Notes: generated by a model from the letters alone, not told the origin. Shown: positions 25,334-33,886, counted from the first letter of the stretch. The stretch is 64,000 nt of DNA from Flavobacteriaceae bacterium MAR_2010_72 (GCA_003550275.1 QXCW01000002.1:1364001-1428000); one strand, 5' to 3'. Translations and numbers: made by a program.

Positions 25334-25872
25334 TTTAAATGTTTGGTAATTTTGTTGCTTAAAGGACCTGTTGCTGAAAGGTAATAATCAATTAACTCAC
25401 CATTTTTACTTACTAGATATTTTTGGAAATTCCATTGAACACCAGAATTTGAATTTCCATTTTTAGTTTTATTGGTTAACCATTGGTAGAGAGGATGTTG
25501 GTTTTGACCTTTTACATCAACTTTTTCGGTCATTAAAAAGCTTACCCCATAATTTCGTTCACAAAAGGTTTGTATGTCTGAAGCTGATCCAGGTTCTTGA
25601 CCTCCAAATTGATTACAGGGAACGCCAATAATCATCAATTGCTCTTTATAGGTTTCATATAGGTTTTGTAAAGCTTCATATTGACCCGTAAATCCACATT
25701 TAGAAGCTACATTGACGAATAAGATGAATTGTCCTTTAAAATCTGAAAGGTTAATGGGTTCACCGTTTAAAGCATTTATTTGTATATCATAAATGGATTC
25801 TGAAGGGTCGGATTTAGTTTTTGATGTTGTAAATAGTGAAAACATAAGGCACGATAGTATTAATAGTTTCAT
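25330..25872 (-). CDS. Glutathione peroxidase family protein (Cys type)
   Basis: 180 residues. The peroxidatic Cys is in VASKCGFTGQYEAL, the Gln in CNQFGGQEPG and the Trp in WNFQKYL, the complete catalytic set. It uses Cys, not selenocysteine. The first 20 residues are hydrophobic (LLILSCLMFSLF) and could be a signal or lipoprotein signal, so it may act in the periplasm. Without glutathione, such enzymes usually use thioredoxin. It reduces peroxides and fits the photo-oxidative stress theme of the operon. Confidence 0.92.
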   Translation of the reverse strand: MKLLILSCLMFSLFTTSKTKSDPSESIYDIQINALNGEPINLSDFKGQFILFVNVASKCGFTGQYEALQNLYETYKEQLMIIGVPCNQFGGQEPGSASDIQTFCERNYGVSFLMTEKVDVKGQNQHPLYQWLTNKTKNGNSNSGVQWNFQKYLVSKNGELIDYYLSATGPLSNKITKHLK

Positions 25873-25875
25873 TGG

Positions 25876-26559
25876 TTATAGTTTAAAGGTAACAATACCG
25901 CAGTCCATTTCAAAGATTTGGCCGGAAATTGATGCCGCTTTTTTTGATAATAAGAAGTCTGCCATTTCCGCCACTTCTTGGGGGTTTAAATATTTTTTTA
26001 GCGGATGCCGATCGGTAATATTTTCTTTCATTTTATCATTGCGTAGCAATTTAGAGGCTAAATTGGTATCTGTAACCGTTGGTGCAATAGCGTTAATTCG
26101 AATGTTTGGTGCCAACTCAGCTCCCAAAGATTTCACCAAACCTTCAACTCCAGATTTAGCAGTAGCGATGCTAGCGTGAAAAGGCATCCCTAATTTAGAA
26201 GCAACAGTACTAAAGAGTAGTATTGATGGCTCTTTTCCATTCTTTAAAATGGCTAAATAGTTTTGAATGCACTTTACTGCACCAAGAACATTGATTTCAA
26301 AATCGTCTTTAAAATCATCGAGACTTAATCTAGAAATTGGTTTGAGGTTGATACTTCCAGGACAATAGATAAGTCCATCAGCAGCTTCAATGTTGGGCAA
26401 ATCCTCTTTGAGTACATCACAGGCATGATGTTTTAGATTTTCATGACTTATATCCGGTGTGCTTCGGCTAATATTTATAACTCTATGGTTTTGCAGTAAT
26501 ACATTAGTGAGTGCTTTACCAATACCTTTACTGCCACCAATTATAATGTATGTTTTCAT
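25876..26559 (-). CDS. SDR family oxidoreductase
   Basis: 227 residues, classical short-chain dehydrogenase. GGSKGIGKAL binds NAD(P), LIYCPG replaces the NAG motif, and the catalytic Ser is in LLFSTVASKLG, while the usual YxxxK Tyr is replaced by His/Ala (FHASIATAKSG). The weak catalytic tetrad could indicate a changed or lost activity. It lies between the frameshifted small gene (3 bp) and glutathione peroxidase (3 bp) in the photolyase operon. Substrate unknown. Confidence 0.87.
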   Translation of the reverse strand: MKTYIIIGGSKGIGKALTNVLLQNHRVINISRSTPDISHENLKHHACDVLKEDLPNIEAADGLIYCPGSINLKPISRLSLDDFKDDFEINVLGAVKCIQNYLAILKNGKEPSILLFSTVASKLGMPFHASIATAKSGVEGLVKSLGAELAPNIRINAIAPTVTDTNLASKLLRNDKMKENITDRHPLKKYLNPQEVAEMADFLLSKKAASISGQIFEMDCGIVTFKL

Positions 26560-26562
26560 GAG

Positions 26563-26789
26563 TTATACTCTTAAAGGCTTACCATTTAAACGCTTTTCTA
26601 CTTTGCGCTTAATTGCTGTTAGACGCTTCATAATATCCATGATTTTTTCATCTTTTTTCTTTTTGTAAATTTCATTTAAACCTAAAATCAGTCGTTTTGC
26701 CTCTCTTGAAATTTTTACACGATCGCTGGTAGAAAGGGATTTTCTTTTTTTTTTTGTTCAAAATGAAGAGCTTTTTCTACAATATCCAT
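26563..26789 (-). pseudogene. Small operon gene frameshifted at an A11 tract
   Basis: Between folE and the SDR gene, each 3 bp away, a start ATG (26789) opens MDIVEKALHFEQ and then meets a run of eleven A on the coding strand (about 26745-26755). In the given frame translation soon stops. With one extra A the frame continues as a basic protein (KSLSTSDRVKISREAKR to KRLNGKPLRV) for a total of 75 residues ending exactly before the SDR start. The fit of the restored frame into the operon argues that this is a real gene. Explanations: sequencing error, phase variation or transcriptional slippage at A11, or true decay. No known domain. Confidence 0.65.
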
Positions 26790-26792
26790 AAC

Positions 26793-27491
26793 TTATTGAT
26801 TTATATAATTTTGTAATTCGTTTATTTTTTGGGCTGTATTAAACCTGCCTCCATAAAACGTGGTCACGGTTGCTGAGGTTTCATCTTTAATCCCTCTTGA
26901 AGAAACACATAAATGTTTTGCATCAATTACCACGGCAACATCATCAGTATTTAGTAAGCTTTTTAATTCTTCGGCAATTTGATTTGTTAAACGCTCTTGA
27001 ACTTGCGGACGTTTAGCATAGTATTGAACTATTCTGTTCAGTTTTGATAACCCAATAACTTTTCCTGATGACATGTAAGCGACATGTGCTTTACCAATGA
27101 TTGGGACAAAATGATGTTCACAATTTGAATAAAAGGTGATATTCTTTTCAATCAGCATTTGATTGTATTTGTATTTATTGTCGAACAATGCAATTTTTGG
27201 TTTATTTAAAGGGTTTAATCCTGAAAATATTTCATCGATATACATTTTAGCCACACGTTTAGGAGTTCCTTTAAGGGAGTCATCGTTGAGATCTAAGCCC
27301 ATAACGTTCATGATTTCTTCAAAAAGTAATTCAATTTTTTCCTTTTTTTCTGAATCAGACATTACGAATGCATCTTTACGCAAGGGTGTTTTTAACCCGG
27401 CGTAAAGATGGTCGTCACCAATATCTTCATGAGAAAACCCGTTTAGTTTGTGACCATTTTTTTTCTTTAACTTTAATGTTTCTGTATTCAT
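26793..27491 (-). CDS. folE: GTP cyclohydrolase I
   Basis: About 232 residues from ATG 27491; an ATG at 27527 is possible. The catalytic core is complete: zinc ligands in YSNCEHHFVPI and in AKHLCVSSRGI, the SGKVIGLSKLNRIV motif and QERLTNQIA. It converts GTP to dihydroneopterin triphosphate for folate or pterin synthesis. A folE in a photolyase operon is a recurrent arrangement and could supply a pterin-type antenna cofactor. Downstream neighbour is a frameshifted small gene 3 bp away; upstream is TIGR03643, 55 bp. Confidence 0.94.
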   Translation of the reverse strand: MNTETLKLKKKNGHKLNGFSHEDIGDDHLYAGLKTPLRKDAFVMSDSEKKEKIELLFEEIMNVMGLDLNDDSLKGTPKRVAKMYIDEIFSGLNPLNKPKIALFDNKYKYNQMLIEKNITFYSNCEHHFVPIIGKAHVAYMSSGKVIGLSKLNRIVQYYAKRPQVQERLTNQIAEELKSLLNTDDVAVVIDAKHLCVSSRGIKDETSATVTTFYGGRFNTAQKINELQNYINQ

Positions 27492-27546
27492 TTTACTCTT
27501 TTTAATGTGCTGTCTTCGGGTACTCATCTCCTAAAGCAAAGCAAGG

Positions 27547-27822
27547 TTATCGTTTTGAAATTGAGTTGTGTGTAATCTGTTTTTGTCTTGAACATTTAAA
27601 GCGTCCTTTGGTGAATGTTCGTAATTTTTGGTGCTTTGTTGCGCGGCCTTGAACTCTTTTACGCCACATTATAAAACTGCTCGGTTTCAGTTCTCTTCTC
27701 ATGAGTTCAATAATTTCATGTTCAGAAAGCGCAAACTGAAAGGTTATTGCTTCAAATGGAGTTCTGTCTTCCCATGCCATTTCAATAACCCTATCGATAT
27801 CTTGTATGCTCAATAATTTCAT
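27547..27822 (-). CDS. TIGR03643 (DUF2805) family protein
   Basis: 91 residues. The N-terminal 70 match the TIGR03643/DUF2805 pattern: IDRVIEMAWEDRTPFEAI, then SEHEIIELMRRELKPSSFIMWRKRVQGR. This small, basic, HTH-like protein is nearly always found next to photolyase or cryptochrome genes, but its function is unknown. The C-terminus (KGRFKCSRQKQ) is extra and basic. It sits 2 bp after the first gene of the operon. The sequence suggests nucleic-acid binding; this is inference. Confidence 0.9.
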   Translation of the reverse strand: MKLLSIQDIDRVIEMAWEDRTPFEAITFQFALSEHEIIELMRRELKPSSFIMWRKRVQGRATKHQKLRTFTKGRFKCSRQKQITHNSISKR

Positions 27823-27824
27823 TT

Positions 27825-28247
27825 CTAGGGGAAGTCGTATTTAAATTCACTTTTAATTTTTTCATTTAAAAGTTTATCGAAAAAGGTTTTGTTTTCTTTA
27901 AAGGCTACATTGTTTTTGAAACGAATATATCTGCCTTGAGCATGAATACTTGTTCCGTTGGTCTTATAGATTACTAAATGATAGTAGGGTATAAGCCATG
28001 TAAACTGATGTAAACCTTTATTGATATAAATTATTATGCCTCCTGTTCGCAATTCAATATTGGCATAATTGATGTCGGAAACTGAATTTAAATAAGATTT
28101 TAAGTTAGGACTAACATCTTCTATAATCATACGTTTTGAGCCGATGCCTCTCATTTTGATCGATTCAATAAGTGTATAGGATCGCCCAACTAAATCCCTA
28201 ATGATTTGCTTGTGGTTTTTCTCTCTGTATGTAGAATTTAATATCAA
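27825..28247 (-). CDS. Unknown protein, first gene of the photolyase operon
   Basis: About 140 residues, basic, without signal peptide or membrane segment; includes RMIIEDVSPNLKSYLNSVSDINYANIELRTGGIIIYINK. The most upstream start is a TTG at 28247; no ATG is near. The promoter (-7 box 28264-28271) is only 16 bp upstream, so the leader is very short. It is followed 2 bp later by TIGR03643. No family recognised. A regulatory or sensor role is only a guess from position. Confidence 0.75.
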   Translation of the reverse strand: MILNSTYREKNHKQIIRDLVGRSYTLIESIKMRGIGSKRMIIEDVSPNLKSYLNSVSDINYANIELRTGGIIIYINKGLHQFTWLIPYYHLVIYKTNGTSIHAQGRYIRFKNNVAFKENKTFFDKLLNEKIKSEFKYDFP

Positions 28248-28263
28248 TGTTAACTTTTGTACT

Positions 28264-28316
28264 CAAATATACAAAATGTTTAATGTTTTATTATTATTGT
28301 TAAACAAAAAATTAAC
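28264..28316 (-). promoter_or_regulatory. Promoter and candidate operator of the photolyase operon
   Basis: The -7 box TATATTTG (28264-28271 on the minus strand) abuts a block (28269-28316) that is nearly the same as one at the TetR promoter (32504-32550). Shared parts on the plus strand are ATACAAAA, GTTTAATGTTTTATT and GTTAAACAAAA with identical spacing. This is a strong candidate for a shared regulator site. Confidence 0.75.
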
Positions 28317-28450
28317 ATATACAAGCTCTGATTGATCAGTTTATATTTTAAAGAAGATGTTTAGTAAGGATATGTAAATCGTTCAGCTCTATAATTCAAA
28401 AGTGTTTTATGGCATGTGGTTAGCGAGCTTTTATCTTGAGGTTTTTTATT

Positions 28451-29875
28451 TTAAACTTCCGTCAGCTTTTTTATCATGCCATTGAAAATTAATCCATGAA
28501 ATGGCAATATACTATACCAATATAATCTTCCGGCTAATCCTCGCGGTCTAAAAGTTGCTGTTTGTTTTAAAATGTCATCTTCAATTACAAACTCTAGCCA
28601 TGCTTCACCTGGCAATCGCATTTCGGCATAAAGTAGCAGTTTTTGTTTTGATTTATCGGCAAAAATAACACGCCAAAAATCAAGGGCATCGCCTGCATGC
28701 AGTTCGGTTGTACTGGTTCTTCCTCGTCGTAGCCCAATCCCTCCAACAAGCTTATCAATATAGCCTCTTAACTTCCATAGAAAGTTGCCATAATACCAAC
28801 CATTATCACCTCCAATAGCCCAAATTTTATCTATTGTTTTTTTTGAGTTTGTAACCTTTGATTCTTTATAATCTTTGAAACATCCATATTTTGGAACGTT
28901 GATATATTTATGCAGATTATTTTTTAAGCGACCACTGCTTATCATGGAGTCTTTCCAACTTGAAACGATACTGTTTTGCTCAATTTTTTCGAAAGCCAGT
29001 TTTACAGCCTCCTTGTAGGAGATGGGTTTCACTTCTAAAACGGTGTTGATATCGCTAGATTTTCCAATAATTTGAACACCCATGCTATCCACCAATGATG
29101 TTGCCAGCTTGTATGATGTAGATGTAACAAAATATAGCCAATATGATGATAACTTTGGTGTCATCACGGGCACGGTAATTATGTATCGTTTTAATTGGCG
29201 TACATCGGCAAATTGTAGTAGCATTTGCTTGTATGTCAATATTTCTGGGCCAAAGATGTCGTATGAGGTATTATACAATTGTTCATTACCAACGGCTCTT
29301 GACAAATATGATAAAACATCTCTGACGGCTAAAGGTTGTGTTTTTGTATGTAACCATTTAGGTGCGATCATTAGAGGTAGTTTTTCAACTAAGTCCCTGA
29401 TGATTTCGAAAGAAGAACTTCCAGAGCCTACAATGATTCCAGCTTTAAAAATAGTGGTGGCATAATGGTTTGAATGAAGTATTTCCTCGACGTTTTTTCT
29501 TGATCGTAAATGTTTGGAGAGTTCATCTTCATTGGTAATTCCACTCAAATATATAACTTGTTTAACTTGAGTCGTTTCAAAATAGGTCTTAAAATTTTCA
29601 GCACATTTTTCTTCCAAACTTTCAAAATCTTTTGAAGAATTAGACATAGAATGAATGAGGTAAAAGGCTACATCTATGTCTTTTGGAATATTTTTTAGTG
29701 TTTCTGGTTTTAAAAAATCGGCTTCAACAATCTCTATTTGATCTTCTTCCAAGTAACTCCTATCTGCCCTTAATCGGTCTCTTACAGTGCAAACAATAAA
29801 GTGCCCTTGATTAACTAATAAGGGTATTAATCGTTTTCCGATATAACCAGTTGCTCCTGTGATTAGTATTTTCAT
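28451..29875 (-). CDS. NAD(P)-binding SDR-like protein with DUF2867 domain
   Basis: 474 residues. The N-terminal atypical SDR domain begins MKILITGATGYIGKRLIPLL and includes DVAFYLIHSM; the C-terminal 150 residues are DUF2867-like (GLRRGRTSTTELHAGDALDFWRV, LRLPGEAWLEF-like). Such fusions occur in photolyase-linked clusters, where they are thought to act on a membrane or lipid substrate; the reaction is not known. It is the last gene of the TetR-led operon, 5 bp after the flavin reductase. Confidence 0.88.
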   Translation of the reverse strand: MKILITGATGYIGKRLIPLLVNQGHFIVCTVRDRLRADRSYLEEDQIEIVEADFLKPETLKNIPKDIDVAFYLIHSMSNSSKDFESLEEKCAENFKTYFETTQVKQVIYLSGITNEDELSKHLRSRKNVEEILHSNHYATTIFKAGIIVGSGSSSFEIIRDLVEKLPLMIAPKWLHTKTQPLAVRDVLSYLSRAVGNEQLYNTSYDIFGPEILTYKQMLLQFADVRQLKRYIITVPVMTPKLSSYWLYFVTSTSYKLATSLVDSMGVQIIGKSSDINTVLEVKPISYKEAVKLAFEKIEQNSIVSSWKDSMISSGRLKNNLHKYINVPKYGCFKDYKESKVTNSKKTIDKIWAIGGDNGWYYGNFLWKLRGYIDKLVGGIGLRRGRTSTTELHAGDALDFWRVIFADKSKQKLLLYAEMRLPGEAWLEFVIEDDILKQTATFRPRGLAGRLYWYSILPFHGLIFNGMIKKLTEV

Positions 29876-29880
29876 TAGAC

Positions 29881-30507
29881 TTATTTTAGGACTTGTTTTG
29901 GTCTTTGATATTCGAAACGTATTGGTGACTCAGGTATGCAATAACCATCAAGACCATTAACTGCTGCTACGTGTCCTTTTGAAAGGTTAATAAAACCATC
30001 ATCTCCTAAAAGTAACTCTTTTATATAGAGTTCTTGAATTTCTCCAATGACCAAAATGGTGTCGTTAGCTTTAATATGATATTCTTCAATTAATTTCATC
30101 AATATTTGAATTGGTGCATCCTTTAAAAACGGAATATCGTTACCGTCCTTATAATCAGATTTTAGATTAGTAGAATCAAACTCTGAAATTTCTTTTGCAT
30201 ATTTTGCCGATGTATGGTGAGCATCACTAATTACATTTTGATGAACGTGGTTTATAGAGTAATAGCCAGTTTCCTTGATGTTGTCATACGTATTCCTTAC
30301 AACGGTTGTTGGCCTTAAAAAGAAGCCTAGCATTGGCGGGCTAGACCCGATATGAGTTATAGAGCTAAATATAGCAATATTTTCATAACCATCTTTGGAT
30401 TTTGTACCAATTAAGTTGGCAGACTTATAACCAGAACAACAATTAATCAAATTAATTCTGAACAAATAATCCATTTGATCAATATCTTTTCGATTAAAAT
30501 GCGGCAT
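29881..30507 (-). CDS. Flavin reductase-like FMN-binding protein
   Basis: 208 residues with the FMN-binding split barrel of the flavin reductase/DIM6 family. Visible features: LINCCSGYKSANLIGTKS near residue 20-40, SSPPMLGFFLRPTTVVRNTYDNI and HHTSAKYAKEISEF. It probably binds FMN and reduces flavin or a quinone-like substrate. It overlaps the upstream ABC1 gene by one base and precedes the NAD-binding gene by 5 bp, so it belongs to the TetR-led operon. Confidence 0.88.
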   Translation of the reverse strand: MPHFNRKDIDQMDYLFRINLINCCSGYKSANLIGTKSKDGYENIAIFSSITHIGSSPPMLGFFLRPTTVVRNTYDNIKETGYYSINHVHQNVISDAHHTSAKYAKEISEFDSTNLKSDYKDGNDIPFLKDAPIQILMKLIEEYHIKANDTILVIGEIQELYIKELLLGDDGFINLSKGHVAAVNGLDGYCIPESPIRFEYQRPKQVLK

Positions 30508-31817
30508 TATAAATTAACAAAATTATTGATTCGAATGTCTTTAGCCTTTAAATCAAACATCAGGTTATAAAGTCCAAAGAAGGTACGGTTTATATAAATA
30601 AAATGTTTTGACCCCCTGTTTCCATTCATTTTACGTAATTCGGTGTTTTTTGAATACTTTTCACCTAATTCTGAAATTTTTTGAAAGAAAGTTGGATTAG
30701 AAAAATCAAATATTTCCTGATGAAAAGGTTGAGTAAATAAACTTAACATTTCATGAAACATGTTTGAGAAAAATTCTAATTCTTCTGGAGAATCATCGTC
30801 ACGAAGAATTTCCAGTTGAAAAAGCTTTTTTTTAAATACCTGAGTGCTATTAATACTCTCCTTTTTTGCCAATTCAAAATAAGGTACATAAAAGTCGTTA
30901 GGGATGGTCTTCATACAGCCAAAATCCAACGCAATAAGTTCTCCAGTTTCAGAGACCAAAAAATTTCCGGGATGAGGATCTGCATGTACTTTTTTCAGTG
31001 TGTGAATTTGGAACATATAGAAATCCCAAAGTGCCTGACCTAGCTTGTTAGAAGTTTCTTGATTTAAATTGTTAGCGGTAAACTCTGACAAGTGTATTCC
31101 TTGCATCCAGTCCATTGTGATGATTCGTTCTGAAGACAGTTCTTCATAATATTGAGGAAATCTTAAGTTTTGAATGTGAGCACATTTTTCGGCAATTTCT
31201 TTACTTTGATTTATTTCTAGAATATAGTTCGTTTCCTCAATAAGTTTATGTTCTACTTCCTTAAAGTATTTATCAGAATCTTTACCCTTGATATTAAACA
31301 TTTTAATAGCCATGGGTTTTACCAAGGCTAAATCAGAGGATATGCTTTCAGCAACTCCAGGATATTGGATTTTCACAGCAAGTTTTTTCCCGTTCTTTTC
31401 TGCAAGATGGACTTGTCCGATACTGGCAGCATTCACTGAAGTTGCATTGAAAGCATCAAAAATTTCATTGGGATAATTTCCAAAATAGGTTTTAAACGTT
31501 TTTAGAACTAAAGCAGGAGATAATGGCGGAACTGAAAATTGGGCCAAAGAAAATTTTTCGACATAGGCTCGTGGTAAAATACTTTTCTCCATACTTAACA
31601 TTTGGGCTACTTTTAGCGCACTACCTTTCATTTGTTTTAAACCATCATAGATATCTTCAGCATTGTTTTGGTTAAGCCTGTCTTTAGCATTTTCTTCTGA
31701 AGTGATTAATTTATCTCCGTAATATTTGAGATAATTTACGCCAACTTTAGCTCCCGTTTGAACTAGTTTTGAAGCGCGCTGAATTTTTGTCGTGGGAATT
31801 TTGTCTATGGTTTTCAT
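30507..31817 (-). CDS. ABC1/UbiB atypical kinase family protein
   Basis: 436 residues. Kinase-like features are present: AVKIQYPG (VAIK-type lysine), HADPHPGNFLV (catalytic loop), ALDFGCMK (DFG). The family hallmark KxGQ appears as KVAQ in SALKVAQMLSM, so Gly is replaced by Ala. COQ8/UbiB proteins are ATPases that support quinone or isoprenoid lipid metabolism. Its start overlaps the TetR stop by 4 bases, and this pairing is typical in Bacteroidetes. The substrate in this cluster is unknown. Confidence 0.9.
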   Translation of the reverse strand: MKTIDKIPTTKIQRASKLVQTGAKVGVNYLKYYGDKLITSEENAKDRLNQNNAEDIYDGLKQMKGSALKVAQMLSMEKSILPRAYVEKFSLAQFSVPPLSPALVLKTFKTYFGNYPNEIFDAFNATSVNAASIGQVHLAEKNGKKLAVKIQYPGVAESISSDLALVKPMAIKMFNIKGKDSDKYFKEVEHKLIEETNYILEINQSKEIAEKCAHIQNLRFPQYYEELSSERIITMDWMQGIHLSEFTANNLNQETSNKLGQALWDFYMFQIHTLKKVHADPHPGNFLVSETGELIALDFGCMKTIPNDFYVPYFELAKKESINSTQVFKKKLFQLEILRDDDSPEELEFFSNMFHEMLSLFTQPFHQEIFDFSNPTFFQKISELGEKYSKNTELRKMNGNRGSKHFIYINRTFFGLYNLMFDLKAKDIRINNFVNL

Positions 31818-32473
31818 TGATTCATAAACATTTTTTCCTTAAATAAAAATTTTCCTAAATCAATCACACTGTTAAGAGGTTGAGTGTTGATTAAATCAAA
31901 ACTTGTATTAACTGATTTTTCAATGAAGATATCTGTTTTTTCGAAAGATGCTGAAGCATCATTTAGCCAAAAATTAAGTGTTATCACCAATTGTATCCAA
32001 GCTGATTCTTCGAGCGTTTTATCTTTAAGTTGCTGAATGTTCTTGTAGTTTATATTAAAAGTTTCAATATCAAGCAGGCTTATATAGTTCTTAAATTGTT
32101 TTCTTAAGCTCGATAACTTTTCTAAAGACTTTAAGTTTTTACTAAAGTTTTTTAAAGCATAAACAACATAACTTCTATTTATGGTTAAGTTCTCAAAGAA
32201 GGTATAATAAAAACTTAATAACTTATTCCGAGCATCGAATTTTTGGTAGTCTTCGCTTTTTTCTAATGTCACAATTGTATTTTCAAAAAAGGCCATAAAT
32301 ATGTGTCTTTCTAAAGCCTTAAAATTTCCAAAATAGTTGTAAAAAAGGCCCTCGTCAAAATTATTTAATTTTGAAAATGAGTATACAGAAATTGGTTCTG
32401 AATTGTTTGCAAGTACATAATCCATGTATATTGAAATTAAGTCTTGTTTTGAAATGGTTTTATTTTTAGGCAT
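31814..32473 (-). CDS. TetR family transcriptional regulator
   Basis: 219 residues from ATG 32473. The N-terminal helix-turn-helix is recognisable: SKQDLISIYMDYVLANNSEPISVYSFSKLNNFDEGLFYNYFGNFKALERHIF. The C-terminal helices form a ligand pocket. The frame upstream to 32509 lies in the promoter and is not used. It leads an operon with ABC1 kinase, flavin reductase and the NAD-binding gene. The same promoter block occurs before the photolyase operon at 28.3 kb, making this protein the best local candidate for the regulator of both; the ligand is unknown. Confidence 0.88.
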   Translation of the reverse strand: MPKNKTISKQDLISIYMDYVLANNSEPISVYSFSKLNNFDEGLFYNYFGNFKALERHIFMAFFENTIVTLEKSEDYQKFDARNKLLSFYYTFFENLTINRSYVVYALKNFSKNLKSLEKLSSLRKQFKNYISLLDIETFNINYKNIQQLKDKTLEESAWIQLVITLNFWLNDASASFEKTDIFIEKSVNTSFDLINTQPLNSVIDLGKFLFKEKMFMNQ

Positions 32474-32498
32474 CTCTATTTTTTTTAAAATAATGTTG

Positions 32499-32550
32499 TA
32501 AAGATACAAAACGTTTAATGTTTTATTTTAAAAGTTAAACAAAATTTAAC
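32499..32550 (-). promoter_or_regulatory. Promoter and candidate operator of the TetR operon
   Basis: -7-like TATCTTTA (32499-32506, minus strand) overlaps the edge of the conserved block 32504-32550, the partner of 28269-28316. GTTTAA and GTTAAAC elements have the same distance in both copies. It probably mediates autoregulation. Confidence 0.72.
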
Positions 32551-32623
32551 TTTTGCTGTTTGAACTATCTAAATATATAAGTCATAATAATTAATATCTT
32601 TATTAAAAAATTATACCTATAGA

Positions 32624-33886
32624 ATGAGCGTAAAACCCAGAATTGTAATTATTGGGGCAGGATTTGGTGGAATTGCCATGGCAAAAGCATTTAAAAAGAA
32701 AGCGGTTGACATACTCCTTATAGATCAAAATAATTATCACAATTTTCAACCCTTGATGTATCAGGTGGCAACAGGAGGCCTTGAGCCTTATAGTATTGCC
32801 TATCCAGTACGGCGTATTTTTAGAGGGCGATCTAATGTTAAATTTCGTATGGCTAGAGTGGAGCACATTGATCGCGATATGAAACGCGTTAAAACCTCTA
32901 TTGGTGATTTTGCCTATGATTATTTGGTTTTAGCTACTGGCAGTGAAACCAACTTTTTCAATTTTGAACCCATAAAGGATCAGCTAATGACCCTAAAATC
33001 CATTCCTGATGCCTTAAATATTAGAAGTTTTATTTTTCAGAATTTGGAGAAAGCACTTGTAAAGCCGGCCAATGAAACTCTGGATGAGATCTTGAGTATT
33101 GCCATTGTTGGTGGAGGGCCTGCTGGCATTGAGATTGCGGGAGCCTTGGCCGAGATGAAACGCTATGTCATTCCAAAGGATTTTCCTGATTTGGATATTT
33201 CAAAAATGAAAATCAATTTATATGAAGCCAATGGTAAGTTGTTAAAAGTGATGTCTGAAGAAGCTTCGGCTAAAAGTTTAGACTATTTATTGGAACTTGG
33301 TGTAAACGTTCATTTAAATTCCAGAATCAATTCGTATGATGGCGATCAATTGATTGATGTTGAAGGACATGTGTTTTATACCGATACAGTGATTTGGACG
33401 GCAGGTGTTAAAGGATCTCCAATTGATGGGTTGCCTTTGGAAAGTAGTGTTCCCGGAAATCGTGTTTTAGTAGATGAGTTTAACAAAGTCAAGCATACCG
33501 ATGCAATTTTTGCCATTGGTGATGTCGCTTGCTGTATTACACCTGAAAACCCTAGAGGTTTGCCCATGTTAGCACCAGTGGCACAACAACAAGGGAAACA
33601 TTTGGTTAAAACCATATTAAATTTAATCGGCAATAAACCATTGCAGCCATTTGTTTATAAGGATCGTGGCACTATGGCTACCATAGGAAGAAAACGCGCC
33701 GTTGTAGATTTGCCCAACTGGAAATTCCAAGGTGCCTTTGCATGGTTTGTTTGGATGTTTGTGCACATCATGTCTTTAGTAGGTTACCGCAACAAGGTGG
33801 TTGCGTTTTTAGATTGGGCGGCTAATTATTTTACTTATGACAAACCCCTAGGACTAATTATCAGACCATTTAAACGATTACCATGA
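32624..33886 (+). CDS. ndh: Type II NADH:quinone oxidoreductase (NDH-2)
   Basis: 420 residues. Two dinucleotide-binding motifs are visible: the FAD site IGAGFGGIAMA (residues 9-19) and the NAD(P)H site VGGGPAGIEIAG, plus the late motif AIGDVA (FAD), and the quinone-site AQQQGKH. The C-terminal hydrophobic region (WFVWMFVHIMSLVGYRNK) attaches it to the membrane. It oxidises NADH and reduces quinone without proton pumping. Divergent from the TetR operon; spacing about 150 bp. Confidence 0.93.
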   Translation: MSVKPRIVIIGAGFGGIAMAKAFKKKAVDILLIDQNNYHNFQPLMYQVATGGLEPYSIAYPVRRIFRGRSNVKFRMARVEHIDRDMKRVKTSIGDFAYDYLVLATGSETNFFNFEPIKDQLMTLKSIPDALNIRSFIFQNLEKALVKPANETLDEILSIAIVGGGPAGIEIAGALAEMKRYVIPKDFPDLDISKMKINLYEANGKLLKVMSEEASAKSLDYLLELGVNVHLNSRINSYDGDQLIDVEGHVFYTDTVIWTAGVKGSPIDGLPLESSVPGNRVLVDEFNKVKHTDAIFAIGDVACCITPENPRGLPMLAPVAQQQGKHLVKTILNLIGNKPLQPFVYKDRGTMATIGRKRAVVDLPNWKFQGAFAWFVWMFVHIMSLVGYRNKVVAFLDWAANYFTYDKPLGLIIRPFKRLP

